From: Prinia subflava | Lineage: Eukaryota; Chordata; Aves; Passeriformes; Cisticolidae | Direction of reading: 5' to 3' | Assembly: GCF_021018805.1 (NCBI RefSeq) | Contig: NC_086247.1 | Coordinates: 89,574,140-89,638,139, forward strand | Length of the DNA stretch: 64,000 nt | Part shown: piece after piece, positions 40,001 through 48,531 of the stretch | Position numbering within the stretch: the stretch's first letter is position 1 | How the letters are laid out: the number at the start of each line of letters is the position of its first letter | Made by a program: the position numbers and the translations under genes | The notes under the pieces: generated by a model | What the model saw: the letters and a program-made list of their open reading frames with translations, nothing else | Told to the model about the DNA's origin: nothing | Databases searched by the model: none

Positions 40001-42451
40001 TGAATGTCTACAAAGCTACTATGCCATAATCGCAACTCGCTGGCTCATTCACAGCTTTACATTATAAAGCAAACAGTCTAGACAGCTGAATGACAGAATT
40101 ACTCTCTTTTCTCTTGCATTTATAGATATGCTGTCATCTTCATTTGCTTTTCTCTGCTCTGTGCATTCTGATACACTGATGATCAGCTTTCCTGTTTGGA
40201 TTCCCCTCGGACTCCATGGCTCTAGGCTATAAATACCACCAGAGCCGAGATGACATCACAGCAGTAAGGTCCTGGGGAGCAGGGGCAGGACGCCTGTTTC
40301 TTTCCTTCTCCTGGCTTAGCTGGTGATTACCAGCTTTTTCAAAATGGTTAACCAATGTGACTTTACAGTGGGATTTCTTTTCCTCATCGTGATGGAGATA
40401 TAAAAAACCCAAATGCCTGGAACCATCACTCTTTGCAGTGGGAAGAAAAGATTCAATTTGTACAGAATAGGCAGCCCTCAATTATTTTCACATATGTCCA
40501 TAGTATAATTGAGTGTATCTTTGCAAAAAATATATGCAAAAAAGAGAAAAAGAATGAACAACAGTATGTATTTTGATGTCTCTAGAAATCTGCAGCTAAC
40601 AGTCTTTAAAAAAACTTAAGTAACTGGACTGGGTTTGCTCTCACTGATAAAAAGAAACTTCAGTCTGTATTATTCCTGGTATTTTAACTTTGGAATGATG
40701 TGTACACACATATCATATGGCACTTCCTCTGTGCTAAAGGATAGTTAAATGATAAAAGTGTACTTTCTTGTCTTCAACAACCTGCAGAAATCTAAGCAAG
40801 TCTGATAATGTGCAACTAAGACATATGGATATGGATGGCCAGCTCTGGTGATATTTATGACAAGGTTTTTTATTATTTGTTGCTTTTCTTATTGCTTCTG
40901 TAACCACCATTCTGGGTTGCTAGAGAATCGCTTTTTACCTCTACTCTTCTTTGTTGTTCGGTTTTTTTAGCATGTTTTGTTGATATTTTTAAATGAAAAT
41001 TTCTAAACTGTACAGTTGAAAAATCTCAAACTTGACCTCTGACTTGAGGTCAGAAGATTGTAATGGTAGGAGTAATGAGAAGCCATTGCCATTCTCTTTG
41101 GAAAAGCAGAGAAAATCCTACTGATAGCACTTTATCACAGGATGCCAAACCAAGACCCACAGCTTATTCTTGTACCAAAGCTAGGACAATCCCTACACTT
41201 CACAACATTGCATTACATTATGGGCCATCAGAAACTGTTCACTGGGGAATATTTTACCTATGAATATGTAGAATTTTGTGGGCCAGTGGGTACAATTGTA
41301 TTCACAGCCAATATAAATGACTGCTCAAGGCCTATACCAATGGGAATTTTGCCTGTTCTGTGTGAGCTATGACCCATTTTTACTCCCTGAGATCAGGGAC
41401 AGCTGGAAAAACAACTGATCCCTTCTTGCTTGGAACTCTGAGGTCTACCCTTGAATATCTATGGGCTTTTTTTCCCTTTTCCTTGAGTACCCTTCCCTTT
41501 AAAACATACTGATTAGAAAAACTTTGTGTCTCTAAGAACAATAGTGACAGCAAAACTTCAGTAAATTATACCATGTGCAGAGAGTTCTGATTTGCAAAAA
41601 TGGATTTTAATCCACTTTGGAGCAACAAACAAATGGAAAAAGGCAGAACTGAAAGCAATGATGAGACTGTGCAAGGTGAGACTTCATTCTCTGCATACTC
41701 CAAGAAGGAAGGCTCAAGGGTGCTCCCACAGAAGAGCTACCTGATTGCTGTTCCCAGGAATGATACAGTGCTCTTGGCCCTGAGCCTCCTAGAAACTACA
41801 AATGAGATTCATAACAATTCCACAGCTTCCCTGAGCTTTCTAGTGAGGGGAGGATTTAAACAGCTGCCACTAAAACAAGTATATAAATCAACGTGGGAAA
41901 AGTTTATTTTTCACTTTCTTGACAAAATGCTTTGCCCTCCTTCCAGAATTGGCCTAACCTGGACCTCAGTTTGGGGAATACTGAATGCATGGGCCAATAT
42001 TGATTTTCCTGTCACTAGCTTATACCCTGACTTCAGTGTCTACCACATAGCATTCCCTATGGGGCTGGCAAATGGCCATTCTATTCCATGGCATTTCCAG
42101 CTTCCAGAGAAAGACTGATCCCACTTACAAGTGTAAAGAGGACACCTCCTTTGCTTTCTTCAATGATCTTATATGCATTAGTACAGAAAAGGTTCTTAGC
42201 CCCACACCATGGCTTTCTGATCATTACAGCACTATGCTTGTAAAAGTGAAAGCAAGCCCCTAAGTGCACTGTATAAATAAAGGAACAAACAAAGCAAATG
42301 CAGCATCGATAACATATGGGAACACAGACTTTGTTATGCACTGCCTCTTGAAGCTCCAGGTCACTTTCCTTACCTCTTGAGGCTCTTGACATTGAGATGC
42401 TAACAGCAAGAAAGATCTCTGCGCTTGGAAAGCAGCACGCACCATCTCTGC
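6944..42451 (-). CDS. CAP2: CAP2, adenylyl cyclase-associated protein 2 (10 exons, 5' end missing)
   Basis: CAP proteins bind actin and cofilin-actin in the cytosol: the N-terminal helical domain helps sever and depolymerise filaments, and the WH2 and C-terminal CARP domains recharge actin monomers with ATP. CAP2 is the isoform enriched in heart and skeletal muscle (family knowledge). Joining 42374-42451, 28861-29004, 28554-28639, 26658-26763, 14312-14501, 13286-13461, 11493-11616, 11188-11270, 8547-8687 and 6944-7027 gives 403 codons plus TGA with every phase matching. In window numbering, residues 1-138 are the helical folded domain, about 159-171 the polyproline stretch (nine P, then GPPP), about 188-206 the WH2 helix with its LRHV motif, and about 252-403 the CARP beta-helix. 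CAP2 rather than CAP1 is supported by [26 protein letters not shown] and [14 protein letters not shown]. The N-terminal ~70-75 residues are absent. Identification is from remembered family sequence, not a database search. Confidence 0.96.
7028..8546 (-). other. CAP2: CAP2 last intron
   Basis: 1,519-bp intron with GTGAGTGAG donor and cctaccag acceptor. Open frames of 60-117 codons here have no recognisable content. Confidence 0.85.
8547..8687 (-). CDS. CAP2: CAP2 coding exon: CARP core
   Basis: The exon is 141 bp, phase 0, 47 codons. It begins [20 protein letters not shown] and ends [19 protein letters not shown] is the segment that best separates CAP2 from CAP1. The acceptor is ttttgcag and the donor TAT|GTGAGTGAG. 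Confidence 0.96.
8688..11187 (-). other. CAP2: CAP2 intron
   Basis: 2,500-bp intron with GTAAATA donor and ttttgcag acceptor. No repeat or gene recognised; an A-run lies at 9676-9685. Confidence 0.85.
11188..11270 (-). CDS. CAP2: CAP2 coding exon: CARP beta-helix
   Basis: The exon is 83 bp and completes an aspartate codon (G|AC) from the preceding exon, 222 bp away. It encodes [20 protein letters not shown] and then SRDIQIQ, part of the beta-helix that binds ADP-actin. The acceptor is ttttattttag and the donor CAG|GTAAATA. Confidence 0.94.
11493..11616 (-). CDS. CAP2: CAP2 coding exon: CARP beta-helix
   Basis: The exon is 124 bp, 41 codons plus one base. It encodes [20 protein letters not shown] and then [21 protein letters not shown], the first rungs of the C-terminal beta-helix. 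The acceptor is gaaacag and the donor ATTG|GTGAGTGG. Confidence 0.94.
11617..13285 (-). other. CAP2: CAP2 intron
   Basis: 1,669-bp intron. An 85-codon minus-strand open frame (12324-12581) ending in a lysine-rich [10 protein letters not shown] segment is present but resembles nothing I know and has no splice context. Confidence 0.85.
13286..13461 (-). CDS. CAP2: CAP2 coding exon: end of WH2 and Ser/Pro/Thr linker
   Basis: The exon is 176 bp: two bases completing a glycine codon, then 58 codons. [20 protein letters not shown] carries the LRHV basic motif of WH2. A linker with [14 protein letters not shown] follows, and [11 protein letters not shown] opens the CARP domain. The acceptor is tttcttag and the donor GTG|GTGAGT. 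Confidence 0.94.
13462..14311 (-). other. CAP2: CAP2 intron
   Basis: 850-bp intron with GTCAGG donor and tttcttag acceptor. Nothing else recognised. Confidence 0.85.
14312..14501 (-). CDS. CAP2: CAP2 coding exon: proline-rich linker and start of WH2
   Basis: The exon is 190 bp, 63 codons plus one base. It starts [10 protein letters not shown], has nine consecutive prolines followed by GPPP, and ends with the WH2 actin-binding helix [14 protein letters not shown]. Most of the prolines are CCG codons, giving a short CCG/CGG repeat (14420-14441), and the exon is much richer in GC and CpG than its surroundings. The acceptor is tctcgaacag and the donor AAAG|GTCAGG. The polyproline tract binds profilin and SH3 proteins in this family. 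Confidence 0.93.
14420..14441. repeat. Coding CGG/CCG trinucleotide run
   Basis: About seven CGG units on the plus strand, read as CCG (proline) codons in the CAP2 linker exon. Trinucleotide runs of this kind are length-variable. Confidence 0.85.
14502..25202 (-). other. CAP2: CAP2 large intron, left part
   Basis: Part of the 12.2-kb intron between the exons at 14312-14501 and 26658-26763. No coding exon or transposon recognised. Poly-T tracts at 14850-14863 and 15090-15103 and an A18 run at 20041-20058 are simple sequence. Confidence 0.7.
25203..25630 (-). mobile_element. CR1 LINE 3' fragment
   Basis: On the plus strand it begins catagaatcaaagaaagatt, the reverse complement of a CR1 tail, and runs through cccagcctggccttgaacac, ctgggcatcctgttccagtg and tgtcccctgtcctgtcatta. 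The order and wording match an antisense bird CR1 3' region. It is 5'-truncated, like most copies, and lies in the CAP2 intron in the same orientation as the gene. Confidence 0.9.
25634..25672 (-). mobile_element. Second, very short CR1 3' end
   Basis: cacagaatcacagaatggtt followed by tggactggaaggcc is another CR1 3' terminus, about 39 bp long, immediately beside the previous copy and in the same orientation. Either a separate, extremely 5'-truncated insertion or a piece of a rearranged copy. Confidence 0.75.
25673..26657 (-). other. CAP2: CAP2 large intron, right part
   Basis: Intronic sequence with no recognised content. Confidence 0.75.
26658..26763 (-). CDS. CAP2: CAP2 coding exon
   Basis: The exon is 106 bp: the last base of a split serine codon plus 35 codons. 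It encodes [20 protein letters not shown] and then [15 protein letters not shown]. The acceptor is tttttacag and the donor ACT|GTAAGTAC. It closes the helical folded domain. [10 protein letters not shown] is a CAP family hallmark just before the proline-rich linker. Confidence 0.95.
26764..28553 (-). other. CAP2: CAP2 intron
   Basis: 1,790-bp intron. It includes the AT microsatellite described separately; nothing else recognised. Confidence 0.85.
27706..27845. repeat. AT-rich microsatellite (TATATA/TATTTA)
   Basis: Alternating TA with TTTA interruptions. The block ttttatatatatttatatat is present twice in succession, followed by decayed AT repeats to about 27845. Confidence 0.9.
28554..28639 (-). 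CDS. CAP2: CAP2 coding exon
   Basis: The exon is 86 bp, 28 codons plus two bases. It encodes [20 protein letters not shown] followed by RVLKDYKN. The acceptor is cctag and the donor ACAG|GTATGT. It is separated from the preceding exon by a 221-bp intron and completes a serine codon (AG|T) with the next exon. Confidence 0.95.
28861..29004 (-). CDS. CAP2: CAP2 coding exon next to the pentanucleotide array
   Basis: The exon is 144 bp and phase 0, with 48 codons. It begins [20 protein letters not shown] and ends PALGWIAV, the best-conserved stretch of the helical folded domain. The donor is GTG|GTGAGTGAC. The acceptor is T8-CAG, and directly upstream of it, in gene direction, lies the 1,350-bp TCTCC-type array, so its polypyrimidine tract is the repeat itself. 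Confidence 0.95.
29016..30365. repeat. 1,350-bp composite pentanucleotide array (GGAGA/GGACA/TTCGA)
   Basis: By my count 270 five-base units in unbroken register: about 216 GGAGA, 14 GGACA (one block, 29126-29195) and 40 TTCGA. TTCGA never follows itself and is always preceded by GGAGA. It falls in four clusters (29201-29360, 29541-29760, 29936-30065, 30126-30225) separated by pure GGAGA runs of 36, 35 and 12 units, with 28 more at the end. The array lies inside a CAP2 intron and ends 11 bp from the acceptor of exon 28861-29004. On the CAP2 strand it reads TCTCC, TGTCC and TCGAA. A 525-codon open frame through it is a by-product of a stop-free repeat. Confidence 0.98.
30366..37043 (-). other. 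CAP2: CAP2 intron, central part
   Basis: Part of the 13.4-kb intron between the exons at 28861-29004 and 42374-42451. Only short open frames without recognisable content. Directly beside the array, 30371-30380 reads tgttaacagc on the minus strand, a candidate branch site. Confidence 0.7.
37044..37500 (+). mobile_element. CR1 LINE 3' end with terminal ORF2 remnant
   Basis: Typical CR1 wording (gtccagagaagggcaatgaa, gtttagcctggagaaaagga, ttcttcactgaaagggttgt) and a tail ending in cctaaacgattctatga. A short open frame at 37213-37428 contains [20 protein letters not shown] and [17 protein letters not shown], the reading I associate with the C-terminal end of bird CR1-type ORF2. It is severely 5'-truncated and inactive. 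It sits in a CAP2 intron, opposite to the gene. Confidence 0.92.
37501..42373 (-). other. CAP2: CAP2 intron, right part
   Basis: No exon recognised. It contains a TATAAATA/TGACATCA cluster (40228-40258), an everted AGGTCA pair (41033-41052) and a 172-codon plus-strand open frame (41600-42118), all of uncertain meaning. Confidence 0.65.
41600..42118 (+). other. 172-codon open frame, antisense in CAP2 intron
   Basis: It runs from an ATG to a TGA with no stop and ends 255 bp short of a CAP2 exon on the other strand. The predicted peptide shows no signal peptide, domain or repeat that I recognise. In 64 kb of AT-rich sequence one such frame could arise by chance. Confidence 0.12.
42374..42451 (-). 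CDS. CAP2: CAP2 coding exon, first visible in gene order
   Basis: The exon is 78 bp, phase 0 at both ends, and encodes 26 residues ([20 protein letters not shown], then CQEPQE). The acceptor reads ttttgttacag and the donor GAG|GTAAGG. This is part of the helical folded domain that contacts cofilin-actin. In other CAP2 proteins about 70 residues precede it; they are not found in the 21.5 kb to its right. Confidence 0.93.
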
Positions 42452-45089
42452 CTGTAACAAAAGGAGGAATATAAATTAAAACTTAGCCTGTAACCTCCAG
42501 TGCCTCTTCGTGGCAGCTGAAAGTCAAGTGTGACAGCTCAAATCTTCTTGCTGCTTCTCATCTAAATCACAGAAACACTGACTGGAAGAAATGTATTAAA
42601 GTACTAGCTTAGCTATAATTTTTTTTTTTTACTCCTAAGGTTAAATTCCCTAGCTTCTTCAGACAGGAAATAAAATGAGTTGATAAGCAGGCTTTTAGTT
42701 ATAATTCCTACATTTAATTTTAACACTTCAGAGTACGTCTAGGCACTTTAATGGTGATGCTTACACTGAAGAGCATGGCAAGAACTTATTACCACTGGAA
42801 ACAGCAATCTGCAAGCTTTGTGTTGAACTGCACCTTAGGCTGTGGTGATGTCCAGGATGAGTTGAGCTTGGCACATGTGCTGCGGGACTGTGCTCTAATT
42901 CATTCCTTGCCCATGATCTGTGGGCACACTCTTAAGACCGATGGCCATGAGAGATGGTGGCTGAAGGTTTTTGGGCAGTTTTCCACTCACAGAACTCTAA
43001 ATTTGGGTTAAAGCTGCACCTGACAGTATGCTTACATGTCACCAGTTTGGATGGGTGATAAATCTCTACAGTCCTGGGTGTTTAAATGTTCAGATTCCTG
43101 GTCCTTTTTGTTTATTTGAGCCCTACACAATTTCTGTACATTCTAAACAGTATCCACTGATTTGAATCAGTATTCCAGTATCATCTCTACCTCATCCACG
43201 TGGATGAGTAGTGAGTAGGAGAGAGAATTACTTGTATAGAAAAGAATTATTCATAACTATGTATATACTGCTATATACATATATTTACTATATTATATAT
43301 AGTAAATATATAATATATATATAGTATATATTGCTAAATAAAAATCAAACCAAATGCTGTTAAGTTAACCTAATATGAATAGGTACATTTATAATCACTT
43401 TGTGGAAGGGTGGGGAAGTGGATGCTGCTTTTCCTTGGGTTTTTTTAATCTAAAAAGAAAACAAGGAATTTATATATACAGACCCATGTGGATGAAACTT
43501 AAAATACATAAAAGTCAGGAAATTTGATGTTGTAGCAAAGTAAAACATCTAAATTGTGTTTATTTGTCTTAAAATGTGATGGCATGAATAAAACATAATC
43601 TGTTAGGATGAAAGTCACTGCAAGGAAGATGGCAAAAGAGACCCACCTTGGACAGTATTTGGGGAGAAAGGAATAATATGGTCTGACAGGCTGAGATTTG
43701 GAAGGGTATAATCATCTCTATAAATAGATAAAGAAATAAATAATAAGGGAAACTTAAATTTTCCAGCCAGAGACATAAATATCATCAATAATGGCAAGGT
43801 TTAGATATTCTTAGACATTTCAGATTACTGGTTTTTTGGTACAGAAATTCATAAAACAACAACGTGCGGGTTATTTTAAGTTTAGGGGGGGGTTGTGTGT
43901 GTGAGGAGAACCTTGTAAAATAGCTGAGAAAAAAACTGATGTTCCTGAGGAGGAAGTGATTATGAATGAATTCAGTGCTTCTTAGATTGCAAGATGGACA
44001 AAAATAAATCTGTAACTAAGGCTTGGTATAAGGCAAACTTTTAGAAAATAGAAAAGTCAATGAAAGAAGATGATTGGTCTGAGGAACTTAATGATTTGAA
44101 TGCAGGAAAATGACGGATTTACATTGAGAATGGAAATAATTTGTGTGCACTGGGCAGGAGAGAGAAATTGTAGGAAAAGGTTAGAGTATCTAAATGAAAA
44201 AAATAATGGAAGCAATATACTAAGAATAGGTACAAAACCCTCACAGAGTGAAAGGAGGCCTGGATTATCAAGCAGAACTTCTCAGGCACTATAACACATA
44301 CAAGTGAAGGGATGATTTATAAAGGCTTTTTTGAACTCTACCTTGCATGGGTAAGTAAAACAAAGATATTTTTTTAGCTACTGGAACAATAAAGAAATAA
44401 AGCAATGAAGTGAGGCCCTGACACTGCTCTGAAGGGCAAGTTGGGCATGTCTACACTATTCTTGATGTACAGATTATCTGTTGCTGAATAACATGCTCTT
44501 CCCCAATTTCAAGGAGGTTGATGTACATGAAGATATTGAAAGGGTAGCTAAGGAGAATGATGGCAAATCAATGGGAAATACATCATTTGAAAGGGAAGTG
44601 AAATATATCCAGCTCAGTGACAGAATCATTGGGTCCATATCATCTTTCTTCCAGACTACCGAAGACACTGGCAGATGGAAGCACAAGCAGAAAATATTTT
44701 AAATATATATTATTTGGAGATAGTAGTAGATGACAGAAATATGCAATGATGGATTGGGCAAATTGCCCAAGAAGAGGGAGGGAAGTTATGTCAAGTGATA
44801 CCATGATTGTTAGCTTGACTTCGGCACCATGAACATTTAAACCAGACTTGAAACAAGTGATTAAAACACATGAAAATGAAAACTAAGACAAATTACAATG
44901 GGATTAGCTGTAGTTGAAATCATTACTTTGTTTCTTAGACAAGGATAATGTGTCAGATCTATTACATCTAGGTAACATATAAAACGCTTATTGTGGGTCT
45001 TCACGGGAAACTCATACTTTGACTGGAAATGACACAAATTAGTAATAAAATTCTTCCGCTGGATAAGCAGCAATGATAAGGTATATTAC
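42452..45089 (-). other. CAP2: Probable 5'-side CAP2 intron, left part
   Basis: Sequence upstream of the first visible exon. No upstream CAP2 exon recognised. AT microsatellite and palindrome at about 43255-43330. Confidence 0.5.
43255..43330. repeat. AT-rich microsatellite with a perfect 14-bp inverted repeat
   Basis: The arms at 43279-43292 and 43298-43311 are exact reverse complements around a 5-base loop, inside an AT-only tract. Confidence 0.9.
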
Positions 45090-45560
45090 AGGTGGTGTTA
45101 CTTGAGAGGAGGAAAGTTGCTAGTTATGTTTCTCAGGGATTAGTTTTAGGAGCGATTAGTATGTTTCTTAGTGTCATAAGAGCAAGAATTATAAGTGCAC
45201 TCATAAAATACTTGGGCAACCCAAGGTTAGGATGTTTCAACATAGTCAAGAAGGACTCATCACTTAAGAGGAGTAAGACAATTTTGTTGGCACAGATAAT
45301 ATGAACTGGTTAAAATTTAGCAATCCTCCCTGCTGCCCCTTTAAAACTATGTATTGTTTGGTGTAATTATGCATTATCTGGGTGTAAATATGGACCTGAT
45401 TAATTGGAAATACTGGAAAATACAAGTATAAAAGCCAGGAAGGTGGCTTTGTGAAAAGAATGTATGCAGTTCTACAGCGGACATGGCAAAGTATTTTTAG
45501 TAGATCTACAGAAGTGTTAGTACCATTGGAACCTGCTCTGGAATTCTGTGCACAGAATTA
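45090..45560 (+). mobile_element. Decayed CR1/L3-like LINE relic
   Basis: The translated segment RRKVASYVSQGLVLGAI resembles the non-LTR reverse transcriptase block usually written SGVPQGSVLGP. About 400 bp further on, accattggaacctgctctgg followed by aattctgtgcacag resembles the nucleotide signature around the later 'LEYCVQ' motif of CR1/L3 elements. The two lie in the expected order and strand. It is heavily mutated and non-functional. Boundaries are approximate and the call rests on recalled consensus. Confidence 0.45.
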
Positions 45561-45773
45561 ACACAGTCACCTGTGTTAAAAAAAGATGAGTTTGAATCAG
45601 AGTTGATGCTGAGACAACCTACTTGGATTTTTAAAGCCATGAGTATCTGTCACACACAGATAAAATCTTAGTTTCACTTATTTTTCTTAGCAAGAGAGTG
45701 GCTGAGAAATATGACAATTCTTTCTCATAGACAATGAAAATAATAGAGAATGAAGAAATCAGTAATGGCAGTA

Positions 45774-46108
45774 TGTTGCTATGGTTTTCGGACGGCACAG
45801 AAATAACAACATGACTCTCCATGATGGTAAAGATGAGAGCAAACTTTATTCTTCTAAATTCTACTTTTATAGAGTAGTTCGGTACAAAGAACATGATTGG
45901 TTATTCAGCGTCTACACTCTTTAGTAAACATTTCTTTCCAGTAAACACGTTGGAAAAACACCACCTGCGGATGGTTTCTCACTTCCCAAGGTTTGTTTGA
46001 ATTCCTCCTTTAGATTTCTCAGGCTAACATGAGAAAGTTGCTCGTCTGCCTTTCACACAGACACTGGCAGAGCCTGAAGCCTAAATTCAGACCAATGTCA
46101 GGCCCACA
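45774..46108 (-). repeat. 3' LTR of the endogenous retrovirus
   Basis: 335 bp, with no difference from the 5' LTR that I could find by eye. TATAAAA lies at 45865-45871 and AATAAA at 45845-45850 (minus strand). The outer flank is gcagta, the target-site duplication. Confidence 0.95.
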
Positions 46109-46120
46109 TCTCCCCCTTTT
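46109..46120 (-). promoter_or_regulatory. Polypurine tract for plus-strand priming
   Basis: The minus strand reads AAAAGGGGGAGA, ending exactly where the 3' LTR begins with TGTGGG. It is the expected position and composition of a retroviral PPT. Confidence 0.92.
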
Positions 46121-46553
46121 AGTTTTTGCTGAGGGCGGCGTCTGTGTCTGTGTCCTCTCCTGCAGGGCCCTTGCAAGAGAAAAAAGACAAACATGACACC
46201 AGAAGTCCCTTTAGTAATCAACCAATTACTAAATAGAACTTTCATTGGGCACCAACTTAAATGGTCAGGGAAGTTCTGTGGCATTTGGTGTTGACCCTTC
46301 ATAACCATGTCCATGCACCAGCGTCAAGCTTAGCTATTTACTAATTCTAATACAGAAAAAAACAAAACATCATTAGCCTGCTCAAAAATGGCAGTCTAAT
46401 TTGTCAAGATCTATCACTCTAGGAATCATCCTTTCAGATAACAAGGGCTTTTTCTGCCTTTTAGCAAAGGACAGTGGTCCTTGCATCATACCTGCAACAG
46501 CAAACTGATTTAATTTTCCAATTATTTGGACAACCTGAGTTGACCCTTTTTTT

Positions 46554-46555
<2 letters not shown>

Positions 46556-46602
<47 letters not shown>
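46556..46602. repeat. 47-base poly-T run inside the ERV
   Basis: Uninterrupted T run on the plus strand, hence poly-A in element sense, flanked by a further T8C. Confidence 0.95.
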
Positions 46603-46603
<1 letters not shown>

Positions 46604-47909
46604 ATGGTAAAATGCATGTGATGTTTGAAAGGGCAAAGACCCATTGCAAGATGTGCAGGACTGGACCACTGGTCACTCAATTGGCCCATGATACCTGTAG
46701 GATGTCACCTAGAAAGAAAGAATAAGAATAATAAAATTAATAAAAATATCAATAAAAAGATATCTGACTCCAAAAAAAATCTACATGATCCCAAAGACCA
46801 GAAAGGCAAAAACCACAAAGTGAAATAACAGCCCTTAATAACTACAAAACATACACCGAAGGCACGTGAAATATTACCTAAAATACAACTACATCTATGT
46901 AGGAAACTTAAATGAAACAACATCTACTATAAAATTAAAACACATGAAAAGAAAAAGTCCATTGAGACAAGATGTTGATCCTTAGCATCACTGGATGTCT
47001 TCTTGAAGCCTGGAGCAGGGAGTGACTCGAGGATGATCGATGAAAACAGGACCATGCTGCTGACACAGGACTTCTGTTGTCTCCATAACTTCCAACCACA
47101 TGGTCATCTTTGCAGTCTATGTGACAGCCACTAAGGCTATGCAATGTCCCTTTTCACTCCTCAGAGGTGATGGGTAAAACGACTGCTGAACCTGCTAATG
47201 ATAAAACACAGGCACATCTTCCCCTTAAATTAACAAATTTGTCAGGCTCCATTGTCTAAATTCAACATCCAGGTTTCATAATTACTTTTTCTTCAGGTCC
47301 ATAACATAAATGTTATATTGTTGCAAGTTATCTTTTTAATAATAATTTTGATCAGCCCAGGAACTGCAAAAGCTGAAGTGCTTCTTTACCAGTGAGATCC
47401 TGTTCATCCTTCCCGGGCAGGAATTCCAGGTTCACCTCAAAGATCAATTCAGCTATTATATTTAAAGGTCAAATTGTTGAGTCAAATAACTCATGTAATT
47501 TTTGCTAAAACATCTGGGCAAATAGGCAATTCCCATCCAGAGAGAGCCAAGGCATGGCCAGTGCCCAGCTCTAACTGCAGAGGAATCCCTTACACCAATT
47601 TTAAAAACAAACTTCTTAAAAATCTTATAATAAGAAACTAATATGGTAATTGACACCTCCTAAATTTGTCAGGGTAGAGATGCTCTGAGCTCAGCAGGCT
47701 CTTGAGATGGTCTGTGACCAGGATTGGAACTGCATCCCAAACCGTCAGGACAGAGGAGGCATTCTTACAAACTCAGATAACCTTGTCTGGAAATCTGAAA
47801 ATATTTAGAAAATCATGAATGCAAAGCTAGCATAGACAGCTAGAAAACAAGGAAAAATTCTTGGGTGACACGTGTCTTAGGCAATTATAGACAAATAGCA
47901 AAGTACATG

Positions 47910-47952
47910 AGAAGAAGAAGCAGAAGCAGCAGCAGTAGCAGCAGCAGCAGCC
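47910..47952. repeat. AGA/AGC trinucleotide repeat inside the ERV
   Basis: gaagaagaagcagaagcagc passing into (AGC)n with one AGT interruption. Confidence 0.85.
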
Positions 47953-48251
47953 GGCTGTAGAACTGTGATAACTTTATCATATCAGTGAATTCACATCAAA
48001 TATCTTAAAAACTGAGATAACACTTAAAACTCATAACTGATGGTTATACTGTAGAATTATTAATAATACTTGTGTTATCTGCGAAAGGCAACAAAGGTTG
48101 CTTATTTGTTTTGTATTTCTTGTCATTTTTCTTCTATTATGAACAGGCATCTAAGGCTCCAATTCTGTTCACAGAGACGCCTCGAGAAGAAATGTTTTGA
48201 GGGAGGGGGGGAGGGAAAAAACCCAAACAAAAATCAACTGTCCCTCTAAAA

Positions 48252-48531
48252 GGAAAAGCTTCTGCTCACCTCAAAGGCGACGAAGCTATTTGGCCCTCCC
48301 TCAGTGGGGCTTTGGGGGCTCAAGGGCCCCAGGGCCGCCCCGCGGAGCTGGGGGAAATCCAAACAAACGTGGCCCCCATTTTTCTGTAAAGGAAAAAGCT
48401 TCTGCTCACCTCAAAGGCGACGAAGCTATTTGGCCCTGCCCTGAGTGGGGCTTTAGGGGCTCAATGGCCCCAGGGCCGCTCCGCAGAGCTGGGGGAAATC
48501 CAAACAAACGTGGCCCCCATTTCTATGTAAA
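48252..48531. repeat. 140-bp tandem duplication inside the ERV
   Basis: Two copies (about 48252-48390 and 48391-48531) share long exact blocks such as tctgctcacctcaaaggcga (48261 and 48401) and gggggaaatccaaacaaacg, with scattered substitutions. Each copy, read on the minus strand, has a pyrimidine-rich tract ending in AG, about 113 bases, and a GAG|GTGAGC donor. Confidence 0.92.

Noticed and set aside
46087..46314. 75-codon minus-strand frame at the 3' end of the ERV interior with a hydrophobic segment
   Set aside because: Position would fit a vestige of a retroviral 3' gene, but it reaches into the LTR, is short and I recognise no family signature.
46382..46725. Frames with long poly-Lys or poly-Phe
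   Set aside because: Translations of the 47-base T run.
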